From: Bog-793 sp963803025
Lineage (GTDB): Bacteria; Actinomycetota; Acidimicrobiia; Acidimicrobiales; Bog-793
Reading direction: 5' to 3'
Assembly (NCBI GenBank): GCA_963803025.1
Contig: CAWDKZ010000020.1
Location: 248,001-312,000 of the forward strand
Length of the DNA: 64,000 bases
Shown here: positions 53,377 through 62,432 of the stretch, piece after piece
Numbering within the stretch: the stretch's first letter is position 1
Layout of the letters: every line of letters starts with the position of its first letter
Program-made: the position numbers and the translations under genes
Notes under the pieces: model-generated
Database searches by the model: none
Told to the model about the DNA's origin: nothing
The model's input: only the letters and a program-made list of their open reading frames with translations

Positions 53377-56331
53377 ATGCCGGAGGATCACGCGCCACCG
53401 GTCGTCGCCGTCGTCGTCGCCTCCGATTCTGGACCGTGGTTCGAGAGATGCCTCGCCGCGCTTGCGGCGCAGGACTACTCGAACCTGACGGCGCTCGTCG
53501 TCGACGCGGCAAGCAGCGAACCGCTCGCGCGCCGTGTCGCCGCGATCGCGCCCGGTTTCTACGTCACCCGCCTCGACGCGAACGCGGGCTTCGGTCCGAG
53601 CGCCAACGCCGTGCTCGACGTCGTCGAGGGGGCGACGTACTACCTGTTCTGCCACGACGACGTCGTTCTCGACCCCAACGCCGTCCGGGTGATGGTCGAG
53701 GAGGCGTTTCGTTCGAACGCGGGCATCGTCGGCCCGAAGCTCGTCGACGAGGCCGAGCCGGATCGGATCTTGCAGCTCGGTCTCAACATGGACCGATTCG
53801 GGGCGCCGGTGCGCCGGGTGGAGCGTCGCGAGTTCGACCAATCCCAGTACGACGAACCTCGTGAGGTGTTCGCCGTGCCGGGCGGGTGCATGCTCGTGCG
53901 GACCGACCTCTTCGTCGCCATCGGGGGGTTCGACCCGGAGATCTCGATGTTCGGTGAGGACATCGACCTTTCCTGGCGGGCCCGCATCGCCGGCGCCCGC
54001 GTCGTCGTGACACCGCTCGCGACCGTGCGCCACCTCGAGGCGACCGCGGCGCGACACCGGCCGCTCCCCGAGGCCCGCGCCCTGCAGTGGCGCCACATGC
54101 TGCGTGCCGCGCTGAAGAACTACGGGCCGACCCAGCGGACGCGCATCGTCGTCCAACTCGTCGCGTTGAGCGCCCTCGAGGTCGTGTACTTTGCGCTCGC
54201 CGGTCGGCGCCGACGGGCCCGTGAGGTGATCGACGCCTGGCGTTGGAACCTCGCTCCGGCGCGGAATCTCGGCGGTGCCCGGGCCGCCGTCGGTGCGACC
54301 CGTCGGGTGCCTGACCGGGTCGTGCTGCACCTCGCGGCGCGTCGCTCGTCGCGTCTGCTACGCGCCGCGCGCCCGCGTGTCGAGGCGCTCGTCCTGCGCT
54401 GGTCCCGCCGGCACGGCGCCGAGTCGTTTCCTGCGCCCGGGTTTGTCCACGAGCGCCGCCGTCCACGCTGGATGACCGTCTGCGCCCTCGTCGCCGGGTT
54501 CGTCGCCGTCGTCGGGTCGCGCCTATTGCTCTCCGGCCACCTGCCACTCGTCGGTGGCTACCTGCCGATTCCGGAGCCGTTCCATCTCATCGCGACCTAC
54601 CTCGGCGGGACGACGGACCGAGGTAGCCAGCCGACCGGTCCCGCTTCGCCGGCGTTCGCGATCCTCGGGCTCGCGGGGATCGTCGCGGCGGGGTCGATGG
54701 GTGTGGTCCTCAAGGTCGGGATGATCGTCGCGGTCGCCGCCGGGGTGTTCGGCGTCGGGCGCCTCGTCCGCCCGCTCGGTCCGCGTGAGGTGTCGTTCGC
54801 CGCGGGGATCACGTACCTGTTCCTCCCGCTCGCCTGGAACGACCTCGCCCGGGGTGATCTCCAGGCGCTCGTCGTCTACGGGGGGATGCCCTGGATGCTC
54901 GCCCGCGTCGCCCGGGCGACGGCGCTCCCGCCGTACGGCGACGAGCGCCTGCCGATGTTCGGGCGCGCGACCGTCGAGGAGTGCTTGAGCCTCGGGGTGA
55001 TCGTCGCCGTCGTCGCCTCGTTCGCGCCGGCGGCGGTCGTCGCCTTGCTCGTCGTCGCGGTCGCCACCGTCGGCGTCACGTTCGTGGTCCGGGGGGTCGC
55101 TCGGGGGCGGCAGTCGTTGCGCGGTCTCGTCGTCGCCGGCGGGTCGGTCGTCGTCGCGTTCGTGCTCTGCTTCCCGTGGTCCGTCACGTTCTTCCAGTCG
55201 GGCGCCCGGTGGAGCGCGGTCACGGGCGTCGTGGCGCCGGGGTCGGCCGTGCCGAACCTCACCGCGCTCCTGCGCTTCGACCTCGGGCCGATCGGACAGG
55301 GTCCGCTCAGCTACGCCTTCGTGGCGGCGGCCCTCTTCGTCCTCGTCGTCGGGACGGCCGAGCGGTTCGCCTGGGGCGTGCGGTGGTGGGGCGCGGCCCT
55401 GGCGGCGTTCGCCTTCACCTGGGTCGCGGACGAGGGCTGGCTCGGCGGGGGAGGAGGCGCGGCCCGCGAGCTCGTGGTTCCGGCGGCGGTGTGCATCGCC
55501 GCGCTCGTCGGGCTCGGGGTCGCCTCGATGACGCGAGAGGTGTCTGGCTCGCGGCTCGGCTGGCGGCAGCCCGCGACGATCGCGTTCGCCGTCGTCGCCC
55601 TCGCCGGCCTGCTGCCTGTGCTCGCCGAAGCCTGGGGCGGGCGCTGGAACCTCCCGGAGATCGGCGACGACTCGGTGCTCGCGGCGACGGGCGGGGTCAA
55701 GGGCCAGAGCCCGTCGGCGCGCGAGCTCTGGCTCGGCGCGCCTCTCGCCTTGCCGCTCAAGGGATGGCAGATCCGACCGGGTTTCGCCGAGGCCCTCACG
55801 CTCGCGGGGCTGCCGGACGCCACGGCACTCTGGCCGAACGCGAACCCTGGCACCGCGGCGGTGCTCGCCGCGGCGGTCACCGACGCCGAACTCGGTCGTA
55901 CGGTCGAGCTCGGCCAGCTCCTCGCGCCGAGCGGGGTCTCGCTCATCGTCATCCCGACCGCGTTCGCGCCGGTGCTGGCAGGCGTCCAGTCTGCGACCCC
56001 GGCACCACCGCCGAAAGGTCTCATCGCCGCCCTCGCGAATCAGCAGGACCTGCGGGAGCTGCCGAGCGAGGGGGGGACGTACTTCTTCGAGAACATGGCC
56101 TGGCCGGGTTCCCCGGTGGAGGTACCCTCCGTTCCCGGCGGATCGACCCCGGCGCCGCTGCGCAGCCTCGGTGTCGTGGCGGCGCTCGCTGGCTGGCTCG
56201 CCACCGGCGCGGTCGCGGTGACCCGACGTCGGCGGACCCGACGGGCCCGGAGGGTCCGGGGAGCGAGCGCCTCGGCCGACCCGGCGCCGGTCGCCCCGGC
56301 GGAACCCGGTCCGATCGGCGGGCAGACGTGA
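53377..56331 (+). CDS. Large GT2 glycosyltransferase with multi-spanning membrane domain
   Basis: Protein of 984 aa. An N-terminal GT2 domain (about 5-270) has VVAVVVASDSGPWFERCLAALAAQDY, LFCHDDVVLDPNAV (DxD-like site) and PGGCMLVRTDLFVAIGGFDPEISMFGEDIDLSWRARIAGA. From about residue 365 to 860 there are roughly ten to twelve hydrophobic helices with an extracytoplasmic stretch, and near the C-terminus another helix and a basic tail. Such GT2-membrane fusions sit beside DUF5719 in other Actinobacteria and probably extend or export a lipid-linked glycan. The DUF5719 start overlaps its stop (GTGA). Confidence 0.87.
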   Translation: MPEDHAPPVVAVVVASDSGPWFERCLAALAAQDYSNLTALVVDAASSEPLARRVAAIAPGFYVTRLDANAGFGPSANAVLDVVEGATYYLFCHDDVVLDPNAVRVMVEEAFRSNAGIVGPKLVDEAEPDRILQLGLNMDRFGAPVRRVERREFDQSQYDEPREVFAVPGGCMLVRTDLFVAIGGFDPEISMFGEDIDLSWRARIAGARVVVTPLATVRHLEATAARHRPLPEARALQWRHMLRAALKNYGPTQRTRIVVQLVALSALEVVYFALAGRRRRAREVIDAWRWNLAPARNLGGARAAVGATRRVPDRVVLHLAARRSSRLLRAARPRVEALVLRWSRRHGAESFPAPGFVHERRRPRWMTVCALVAGFVAVVGSRLLLSGHLPLVGGYLPIPEPFHLIATYLGGTTDRGSQPTGPASPAFAILGLAGIVAAGSMGVVLKVGMIVAVAAGVFGVGRLVRPLGPREVSFAAGITYLFLPLAWNDLARGDLQALVVYGGMPWMLARVARATALPPYGDERLPMFGRATVEECLSLGVIVAVVASFAPAAVVALLVVAVATVGVTFVVRGVARGRQSLRGLVVAGGSVVVAFVLCFPWSVTFFQSGARWSAVTGVVAPGSAVPNLTALLRFDLGPIGQGPLSYAFVAAALFVLVVGTAERFAWGVRWWGAALAAFAFTWVADEGWLGGGGGAARELVVPAAVCIAALVGLGVASMTREVSGSRLGWRQPATIAFAVVALAGLLPVLAEAWGGRWNLPEIGDDSVLAATGGVKGQSPSARELWLGAPLALPLKGWQIRPGFAEALTLAGLPDATALWPNANPGTAAVLAAAVTDAELGRTVELGQLLAPSGVSLIVIPTAFAPVLAGVQSATPAPPPKGLIAALANQQDLRELPSEGGTYFFENMAWPGSPVEVPSVPGGSTPAPLRSLGVVAALAGWLATGAVAVTRRRRTRRARRVRGASASADPAPVAPAEPGPIGGQT

Positions 56332-57833
56332 CGGCCACGAACGGCACGACCGAGGTCGGGGAGCGCCGCCGTCTGTCGGTCGCGACGGTGCTCGTCGCGC
56401 TCGCCCTCGCCGGCGTGGCGAGCGTGCTCATCCACCCGGCGGGGGCGCATCCGCCCTCCCCGTCGCTCGCAGCGGCGGCGGACGGCCTGCCGGGGGCGCG
56501 CTCGACGGCGTGGTTCTGCGCGGGTCCCCTGCCGGTCGGGACGCCGGGCGAGGCGTCGTCGATCGCGATCGCGAACGGCGACACGTCCCCGGTCGCCGCC
56601 ACGGTGACGATCGTCGCGGCGGAGGGTGCGCCCGTGACGGAGGAGATCTCGGTTCCGGCGAGCGACGAGTCGGTCGTCGGGCTGCCGCACCCGCCCAGCG
56701 CGACCTCGGTGGCGGCACGGGTCGTCGTCGACGGCACGGGCGTCGAGGTCGCCGAGCTCGTCCACGGCGCCCTGGGACCGGATGCCTCGCCCTGCGTCGA
56801 GCAGATGACGGGGACCCAGTACCTCGCGGCGGGGAGCACGGCGGCGCGCAACGACGTCGTGCTCGCGCTCTACGACCCGGGCGCGACTCCCGCGGTCGCC
56901 AACGTCTCGTTCGCGACGCCGACCGGGCCGGCGTCGCCGCCCGCGTTCCAGGGGGTGCTCGTCGCGGCCGGTCACGTCGTCGTCCTCGACGTCGCGCACT
57001 CGCTGCCGTTCCGGAGTTCCCTCGCTGCGACCGTTCGTTCGTCGGGGGGCGCCCTCGTCGCGGGCGCGCTCGACATCGTGGAGAACCGTGGCGTCGAGCT
57101 CGAGGCGCTCGAGAGCCCGGTTGCCAAGCCCGCGACGAGGTGGTTCTTCCCCGCCGCTCCGGCGGGGGCGTCGGCGCAGCAGACGTTCGACCTTCTCAAT
57201 CCCGGGCGTCGCCCGGCCGAGATCGAGATCGGGCTCGACGGGCCGGGCGGGGTCGGCCATATCGCGCTGTCGCTCGCCCCCGGCGCGACGATGCGCTACG
57301 CGCCGGCCGCGGACGAGTCGGCGGCCGCGGTGCGCTGGGCGAGCGTCAGCGCGACGAACAAGGTGCCGATCGTCGCGGTCCGCGAGCTGCTCGTTGCCTC
57401 GCCCGTCAGCGTTCCGGCTCCCCGCGTGAGGAGCGCCGCGGCGCGCCGTCGTCGCGCCCTGCACCAGCTGCCGTTGCTCCCCGTCGGCTTCACGCTCACC
57501 TCGGGGGTCACGGAACCGGCCACGCACTGGGTGCTTCCCGGCGGTCAGAGCGACGCGCACATCTCGGAATTCGTGACCGTGGCCAACCCCTCGGCGGGGC
57601 CCGCGACGGTCTGGATCCGACCGATGAGGGGCTCGTTCGCCGGTATGGCCCCGCTCACGGTCGCCGCTCACGGCTCGCTCGTCGTCGACCTCGCCGAGCT
57701 GCCGACGGCGGCGGGCCTCTTCGCACTCCGTGTCACGAGCGACGTGGCCGTCGTCGCGGGCGGGGAGCTCTACGTCAGGGGTCCGAGAGGTTCACCAGGT
57801 TTGGCGGCCCCGGCGGCGTTCGGGCTCGGGTGA
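56328..57833 (+). CDS. DUF5719 family secreted/anchored protein
   Basis: Protein of 501 aa with one N-terminal membrane helix or uncleaved signal (LSVATVLVALALAGVASVLIH, about 17-37), then beta-rich exported repeats of the type TWFCAG/SSIAIANGDTSPVAATVTI and HISEFVTVANPSAGPATVWI. Cysteines in AWFCAG and SPCVEQ may pair. DUF5719 proteins lie between a GT2 membrane protein and manB in many Actinobacteria; function unknown, presumably glycan-linked. The last 64 bases overlap the tail of convergent ftsH. Confidence 0.8.
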   Translation: MTATNGTTEVGERRRLSVATVLVALALAGVASVLIHPAGAHPPSPSLAAAADGLPGARSTAWFCAGPLPVGTPGEASSIAIANGDTSPVAATVTIVAAEGAPVTEEISVPASDESVVGLPHPPSATSVAARVVVDGTGVEVAELVHGALGPDASPCVEQMTGTQYLAAGSTAARNDVVLALYDPGATPAVANVSFATPTGPASPPAFQGVLVAAGHVVVLDVAHSLPFRSSLAATVRSSGGALVAGALDIVENRGVELEALESPVAKPATRWFFPAAPAGASAQQTFDLLNPGRRPAEIEIGLDGPGGVGHIALSLAPGATMRYAPAADESAAAVRWASVSATNKVPIVAVRELLVASPVSVPAPRVRSAAARRRRALHQLPLLPVGFTLTSGVTEPATHWVLPGGQSDAHISEFVTVANPSAGPATVWIRPMRGSFAGMAPLTVAAHGSLVVDLAELPTAAGLFALRVTSDVAVVAGGELYVRGPRGSPGLAAPAAFGLG

Positions 57834-59827
57834 GCGCTCGCGCCGGACTCGCCGTTCGCGCCGGCGCCGGCGGTGGCCGGGACGGGCTGGGGCGCCGGCC
57901 CGACGATGCCGCCGACGACGTGGGCGACGTCGGGCTGCTCGCCGTGGACGGGTCGCCCGTAGGCGCTGTCGATGAGGCGGGCGACCTCGGCCCCGTCGAT
58001 CGACTCGCGCTCGAGGAGGGCCTTGGCGACGGCCTCGAGGCCGGCGCGGTGCTCCTCGAGAATGCGGCGTGCCCGTTCTTCCTGGTCTCGCAGGATACGC
58101 GCGATCTCCTCGTCGACGACGCGGCTCGTGTCCTCGGAGTAGTCGCGGGTGTGCATGAGATCCTCACCGAGAAAGACCGCTCCCTGTGAGCCCCACGCCA
58201 TCGGGCCGACGCGGTCAGACATCCCCCATTCCCGGACCATCTTGCGGGCGAGCTCGGTGTTGCGCTGCAGGTCGTCGCTCGCACCCGTCGACAGGTCGCC
58301 GTAGATGATGAGCTCGGCGACGCGGCCGCCCATCCGCACGCACAGCGAGTCCTCGATGTACTCGCGCCGGTAGATGTGCTTCTCCTCGACGGGAAGCTGC
58401 CAGGTGACACCGAGCGCGAGGCCCGTCGGGATGATGCTCACCTTGAGAAGTGGGTCGGCGAAGGGCAGGACGTAGGAGAGGATGGCGTGCCCGGTCTCGT
58501 GGTAGGCGACGCGGGACTTCTCGGCATCGGAGAGCACGAGCGAGTCGCGCTGCTGGCCCATGAGGACGCGGTCGCGCGAGGCGTCGAAGTCCTGCATCTC
58601 GATGACCTGGCTGCTGCGCCGGACGGCGTGGAGCGCGGCCTCGTTCACGAGGTTGGCGAGGTCCGCGCCGCTCATGCCGGGTGTGCCGCGCGCGACGACC
58701 TCGAGGTCGACGTCGGGTCCGATCCTCTTGTCTCGGCAGTGCACCTGGAGAATCGGCATGCGCTCCGACAGGTCGGGAAGGGGAACGATGATCTCCCGGT
58801 CGAACCGCCCGGGTCGCAGGAGCGCGGGGTCCAAGATGTCCGGTCGGTTCGTCGCCGCCATCATGACGACGCCCTCGGCGGGGTCGAAGCCGTCCATCTC
58901 GTTCAGCATCTGGTTGAGGGTCTGCTCGCGTTCGTCGTGGCCGCCGCCGAGCCCGGCGCCGCGTTTGCGCCCGATCGAGTCGATCTCGTCGACGAAGATG
59001 ATCGCGGGCGCCTGTTTGCGCGCGTTCATGAACAGGTCGCGCACGCGGCTCGCACCGACGCCGACGAACATCTCCATGAAGTCCGATCCGCTCACCGAAA
59101 GGAAGGGCACGCCGGCCTCACCGGCGACCGCCCGCGCGAGGAGCGTCTTGCCCGTCCCCGGGGGTCCGACGAGCAGGACGCCCTTCGGGATGCGCGCGCC
59201 GATCTCCCGGAAGCGCCCGGGGGACTTGAGGAAATCGACGATCTCGCTGATCTCCTGCTTGACCCCGGTGTAGCCCGCGACGTCGGCGAAGGTCGTGCGC
59301 GGCCGTTCGGTCGAGTACACCTTGGCGCGCGACCGTCCGATCGACATGATCCCTGACATCTGCCCTTGGGCGCGGCGTTGCAGCCAGATGAAGAGGGCCG
59401 CGATCAGCGCGATCGGCACGATGTAGATGATCAGGTCCGGGAGGATGCTCGAGGTCGGGGTCTCGAACTTCACCGTCGCCCCGGACGCGCCGAGCCGGGC
59501 GATTTCCGTCGCCGAAAGCGCGAGCGGACCGGTCGTCGAGTAGTTGGCGCCGGCGTGGAAGGTCGCCTTGAACTGCCCGGTGATCGCACCCGAGGTGTTG
59601 TTGACCGTCACCGTCTTGAACTCGTGGCGCGAGAGGTCCTGCTGGAAGCTGCTCCAGCCGATGGCCTGCGAGCTCGAATGCGATATCAACGACGAGCCGA
59701 ACAGGATGAGCACGAGCACGACGACGAGACCGGCGAGCACCCATCGCCAGGTGGTGTCACCGCCCCCGCTGGGCATGCCGGAACCCGAACCGCCCGGTTG
59801 GCGCATATCGTCAGGAGCTCTGCCCAT
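57770..59827 (-). CDS. ftsH: ATP-dependent zinc metalloprotease FtsH
   Basis: Membrane-anchored AAA+ protease of 685 aa. Two transmembrane helices (about 29-47 and 118-138) flank an extracytoplasmic FtsH-ext domain. The AAA module has TTFADVAGYTGVKQEI, Walker A GPPGTGKT (about 217-224), Walker B IIFVDEIDSIGRKRG and the arginine-finger block RPGRFDREI. The protease has HETGH (about 441-445), and the tail is Pro/Ala-rich. The ATG at 59827 is preferred to 59836 because the latter lies within a minus-strand TACGAT. In related genomes ftsH is usually with hpt/folE; here it interrupts the manB-side synteny. Confidence 0.96.
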   Translation of the reverse strand: MGRAPDDMRQPGGSGSGMPSGGGDTTWRWVLAGLVVVLVLILFGSSLISHSSSQAIGWSSFQQDLSRHEFKTVTVNNTSGAITGQFKATFHAGANYSTTGPLALSATEIARLGASGATVKFETPTSSILPDLIIYIVPIALIAALFIWLQRRAQGQMSGIMSIGRSRAKVYSTERPRTTFADVAGYTGVKQEISEIVDFLKSPGRFREIGARIPKGVLLVGPPGTGKTLLARAVAGEAGVPFLSVSGSDFMEMFVGVGASRVRDLFMNARKQAPAIIFVDEIDSIGRKRGAGLGGGHDEREQTLNQMLNEMDGFDPAEGVVMMAATNRPDILDPALLRPGRFDREIIVPLPDLSERMPILQVHCRDKRIGPDVDLEVVARGTPGMSGADLANLVNEAALHAVRRSSQVIEMQDFDASRDRVLMGQQRDSLVLSDAEKSRVAYHETGHAILSYVLPFADPLLKVSIIPTGLALGVTWQLPVEEKHIYRREYIEDSLCVRMGGRVAELIIYGDLSTGASDDLQRNTELARKMVREWGMSDRVGPMAWGSQGAVFLGEDLMHTRDYSEDTSRVVDEEIARILRDQEERARRILEEHRAGLEAVAKALLERESIDGAEVARLIDSAYGRPVHGEQPDVAHVVGGIVGPAPQPVPATAGAGANGESGASAHPSPNAAGAAKPGEPLGPLT

Positions 59828-59834
59828 CAGGGAC

Positions 59835-59840
59835 ATCGTA
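59835..59840 (-). promoter_or_regulatory. -10 element of ftsH (leaderless)
   Basis: Minus-strand TACGAT, seven bases, then ATG at 59827-59825. The upstream ATG (59836-59834) overlaps the hexamer and would not be in the transcript. Confidence 0.5.
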
Positions 59841-59919
59841 GGCGCCTGGCTGCGACGGCCGGTCGGCACCGCGGGCGGGGAGAGTTGACCGACCGCTTCG
59901 CGCAGGCGACGCTCAGGGA

Positions 59920-60711
59920 GTGGATGCCGCCGAATCGCGCGCTGGCCACGAAGTCGCGCGGCGTGGGCTCGCCGGAGCGAACCGGTACGGGCTCGGCTGG
60001 GCGCTCGGCGGCCTCGCGGTCGGCTATCTGTTGTCAGCGATCGCGGATGCTGCCTACGTCGGCGCGAGCGGCCACGCCCACGTTTCAGGCGATCTCGGCG
60101 ACGAACTCGTGCGTCTTGTCGGGCTGTGGATCGGGCTCGCCGGCGCGGCCGTCGCGGCCGCGCGGTCCCAGCAGCGGACCGGTCTTTTCCGCCTCCGGCC
60201 AGCACTCGCCCGTGAGTACGGCTTCTCGATCCGGCTCTGGCCGGACGTGCCCGTCGGGATCGCCTGCGGTGTCGCGGCGCAGTACCTCCTCGCGCGCGTG
60301 TTGGAACTGCCGCTCCTGCCGTTCGTCCCGCACCTCTTCCACCGGCTTGGCGCGCCGGCGCGCTCGCTCGTCGCGGACGTCCACGGTCCGGGGCTCGTCG
60401 TTCTCGGGCTCTTCCTCTGCGTGTTCACGCCGCTCGTCGAGGAGCTCTTCTTCCGGGGCCTGTTGCTGCGGTCGCTCCTCGGCGTGTTCGCGTTCCGTCT
60501 CGGACGCGTCGCCGTGCCGGCCGCGGTCGTCGTCGTCGGGCTCGTCTTCGGACTGGCCCACTTCGAGGCGCTGCAGTTCACGGCGCTCGCCGGATTCGGC
60601 ATCGTCGTCGGCGCGATCGCGACTAAAACTGGCCGGTTGGGAACGGGAATCCTCGCTCACGCCGCGTTCAACGCGGTGGCGTTCATCTCGGTCGCGGCCA
60701 TCCACTTCTGA
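59920..60711 (+). CDS. CPBP family intramembrane metalloprotease
   Basis: CaaX-protease-like membrane protein of 263 aa with about seven to eight helices. The catalytic motifs are VEELFFRGLLLR (EExxxR, about 173-182), LVFGLAHFEAL (FxxxH) and ILAHAAFNAVAF (HxxxN). Members cleave or modify membrane-embedded substrates and are often linked to immunity or surface-protein processing, but the target is unknown. GTG start at 59920; the next gene, phosphomannomutase, starts 50 bp after its stop with its own promoter. Confidence 0.86.
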   Translation: MDAAESRAGHEVARRGLAGANRYGLGWALGGLAVGYLLSAIADAAYVGASGHAHVSGDLGDELVRLVGLWIGLAGAAVAAARSQQRTGLFRLRPALAREYGFSIRLWPDVPVGIACGVAAQYLLARVLELPLLPFVPHLFHRLGAPARSLVADVHGPGLVVLGLFLCVFTPLVEELFFRGLLLRSLLGVFAFRLGRVAVPAAVVVVGLVFGLAHFEALQFTALAGFGIVVGAIATKTGRLGTGILAHAAFNAVAFISVAAIHF

Positions 60712-60747
60712 GCTGTGGTGCACAGGTGGCGCCGCGGAACGTGCGGG

Positions 60748-60753
60748 TAAAGT
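60748..60753 (+). promoter_or_regulatory. -10 element of the phosphomannomutase gene (near-leaderless)
   Basis: TAAAGT ends eight bases before the ATG at 60762. This supports 60762 over the in-frame GTG/ATG codons lying within or before the hexamer. Confidence 0.5.
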
Positions 60754-60761
60754 CGGTGGTG

Positions 60762-62153
60762 ATGGCCGACGGCGGTGAGCTTGGCGCAATCTTCAAGGCC
60801 TACGACGTCCGTGGCGTCGTGCCGATCGAGCTCGACGGGCGCCGCAGCTTCGCGATCGGAGCCGGGTTCGCGCGTTTCGCCCGACACGTCGAGGACGCGC
60901 GTCGCCTCATCGTCGCCCACGACATGCGGATTTCGGGCGTCGAGCTCGCGGATGCGTTCACGGCGGGCGCGGAGTCCGAGGGCACCGAGGTCGTCCTCGT
61001 CGGCCTCGCTTCGACCGACCTGCTCTACTACGCCTCCGGGGTGCTCGGTGTGCCCGGCGCGATGCTCACGGCTTCGCACAATCCGCCGGAGTACAACGGG
61101 ATCAAGTTCTGCCTCGCCGGCGCGAGACCTGTCGGGCAGGACACGGGGCTCGCCGACATCCGGCGGGCCGCCGAGGAAACGTTGTCTCGCGTCGGTGCTG
61201 ACGTGCCCGCGCCGCAGGCGAGGAATGACGGACGGGACTGGCCGGGCGAGTTCGCCCGCCACGTTCGTTCGTTCGTCGACGTGTCGTGCCTTCTGCCGTT
61301 GCGGGTCGTCGCCGACACGGCGAACGGCATGGGCGGCCTTATCGCGCCGCGCGTCTTCGAAGGGCTGCCCTGCACCCTCGACGTGCTCTACGGCGAGCTC
61401 GACGGGACCTTCCCGAACCACCCGGCGAACCCGCTCAGGCTGGAGAACCTGGAGGACCTGCGCGCCCGGATCCTCGCGACCGGGGCTGACCTGGGGTTGG
61501 CCTTCGACGGCGACGCCGACCGGGTGTTCGTCGTCGACGAGCTCGGCGAACCGCTGTCCGGCTCGACGACGACGGCAATCGTCGCCCGGGCGATGCTGGA
61601 GAAGCACCCCGGCGAGACCGTCTTGTACAACCTGATCTGTTCGAAGACCGTTCCCGAGGTCATCGGCGAGTGCGGCGGCGTGGCGGTGCGCACCCGGGTC
61701 GGCCATTCGTTCATCAAGACCCGGATGGCCGAGACGGGGGCGGTCTTCGCGGGCGAACACTCGGGGCACTACTACTTCCGGGAGAACTTTCGGGCGGACT
61801 CGGGGATCGTCGCCGCCGTCGTCGTGCTCGAGGCGCTCTGCCGCGCCAAGTTGGCGCTGTCGCAGCTGCGCAGGCCGTTCGAGCGTTATGCCGACTCCGG
61901 TGAGCGGAACACCCGCGTCGGCGACGCCGCGGCCGTCATCGCGTTCATCGCGCGACACTTCGTGGCGCAGGGCCGGCCCGTCGACGATCTCGACGGACTG
62001 ACGGTCGACCTCGGCGAGTGGTGGTTCAACGTTCGGCCGTCGAACACCGAGCCGCTGCTGCGACTGAACGTCGAGGCGAACGACCCCGGATCGTGCGCCA
62101 AGCACGTCGGCGAGGTCGAGGCGTTGATCCGGCGAGCCGATCATGGCGACTGA
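60762..62153 (+). CDS. manB: Phosphomannomutase/phosphoglucomutase
   Basis: Alpha-D-phosphohexomutase of 463 aa interconverting mannose-6-P and mannose-1-P, feeding GDP-mannose synthesis. IFKAYDVRG at the start, phosphoserine loop MLTASHNPPEYNGIK (about 99-113), metal loop AFDGDADRVFVVD (about 246-258), sugar-binding GEHSGHYYF and phosphate-binding RPSNTEPLLRLN are all present in order. ATG at 60762 follows TAAAGT by eight bases. It is followed by a Trm112-like gene and a phosphosugar isomerase, as in Mycobacterium and Streptomyces. The manB symbol here means the mutase, distinct from the pyrophosphorylase at 46416. Confidence 0.94.
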   Translation: MADGGELGAIFKAYDVRGVVPIELDGRRSFAIGAGFARFARHVEDARRLIVAHDMRISGVELADAFTAGAESEGTEVVLVGLASTDLLYYASGVLGVPGAMLTASHNPPEYNGIKFCLAGARPVGQDTGLADIRRAAEETLSRVGADVPAPQARNDGRDWPGEFARHVRSFVDVSCLLPLRVVADTANGMGGLIAPRVFEGLPCTLDVLYGELDGTFPNHPANPLRLENLEDLRARILATGADLGLAFDGDADRVFVVDELGEPLSGSTTTAIVARAMLEKHPGETVLYNLICSKTVPEVIGECGGVAVRTRVGHSFIKTRMAETGAVFAGEHSGHYYFRENFRADSGIVAAVVVLEALCRAKLALSQLRRPFERYADSGERNTRVGDAAAVIAFIARHFVAQGRPVDDLDGLTVDLGEWWFNVRPSNTEPLLRLNVEANDPGSCAKHVGEVEALIRRADHGD

Positions 62154-62162
62154 GGGGACGCG

Positions 62163-62432
62163 ATGAGTCTCGACCCGTTCCTCCTGTCGATCCTCGTTGA
62201 CCCGGAGGACAAAGAACCGCTCTGGTACTTCGCCGACGAGGCGACGCTCTACAACCCGCGGTCGCGGCGTCGCTACGCCGTGCGCGACGGGATCCCGGTG
62301 CTTCTCGTCGGCGAGTCGGAGGAGTTGGACGAGACCGAGGCGACGCGACTCGCGGCGCGCGCATCGGCGGCCGTCGTCACCGGCGGGCGGCCCCGGGGGC
62401 CCGAGGACCCCGGTGATCAGTCGGACGGGTGA
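62163..62432 (+). CDS. Trm112-like protein
   Basis: Small protein of 89 aa. SILVDPEDKEPLWYFADEATLYNPRSRRRYAVRDGIPVLLVGES matches the Trm112/YcaR fold. The zinc cysteines of the archetype are replaced (CP becomes VDPED), as often in bacteria. Eukaryotic and archaeal Trm112 activate methyltransferases; the actinobacterial role is unknown. It lies nine bases after the mutase and its TGA overlaps the next start, so it is co-expressed with phosphosugar enzymes. Confidence 0.85.
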   Translation: MSLDPFLLSILVDPEDKEPLWYFADEATLYNPRSRRRYAVRDGIPVLLVGESEELDETEATRLAARASAAVVTGGRPRGPEDPGDQSDG

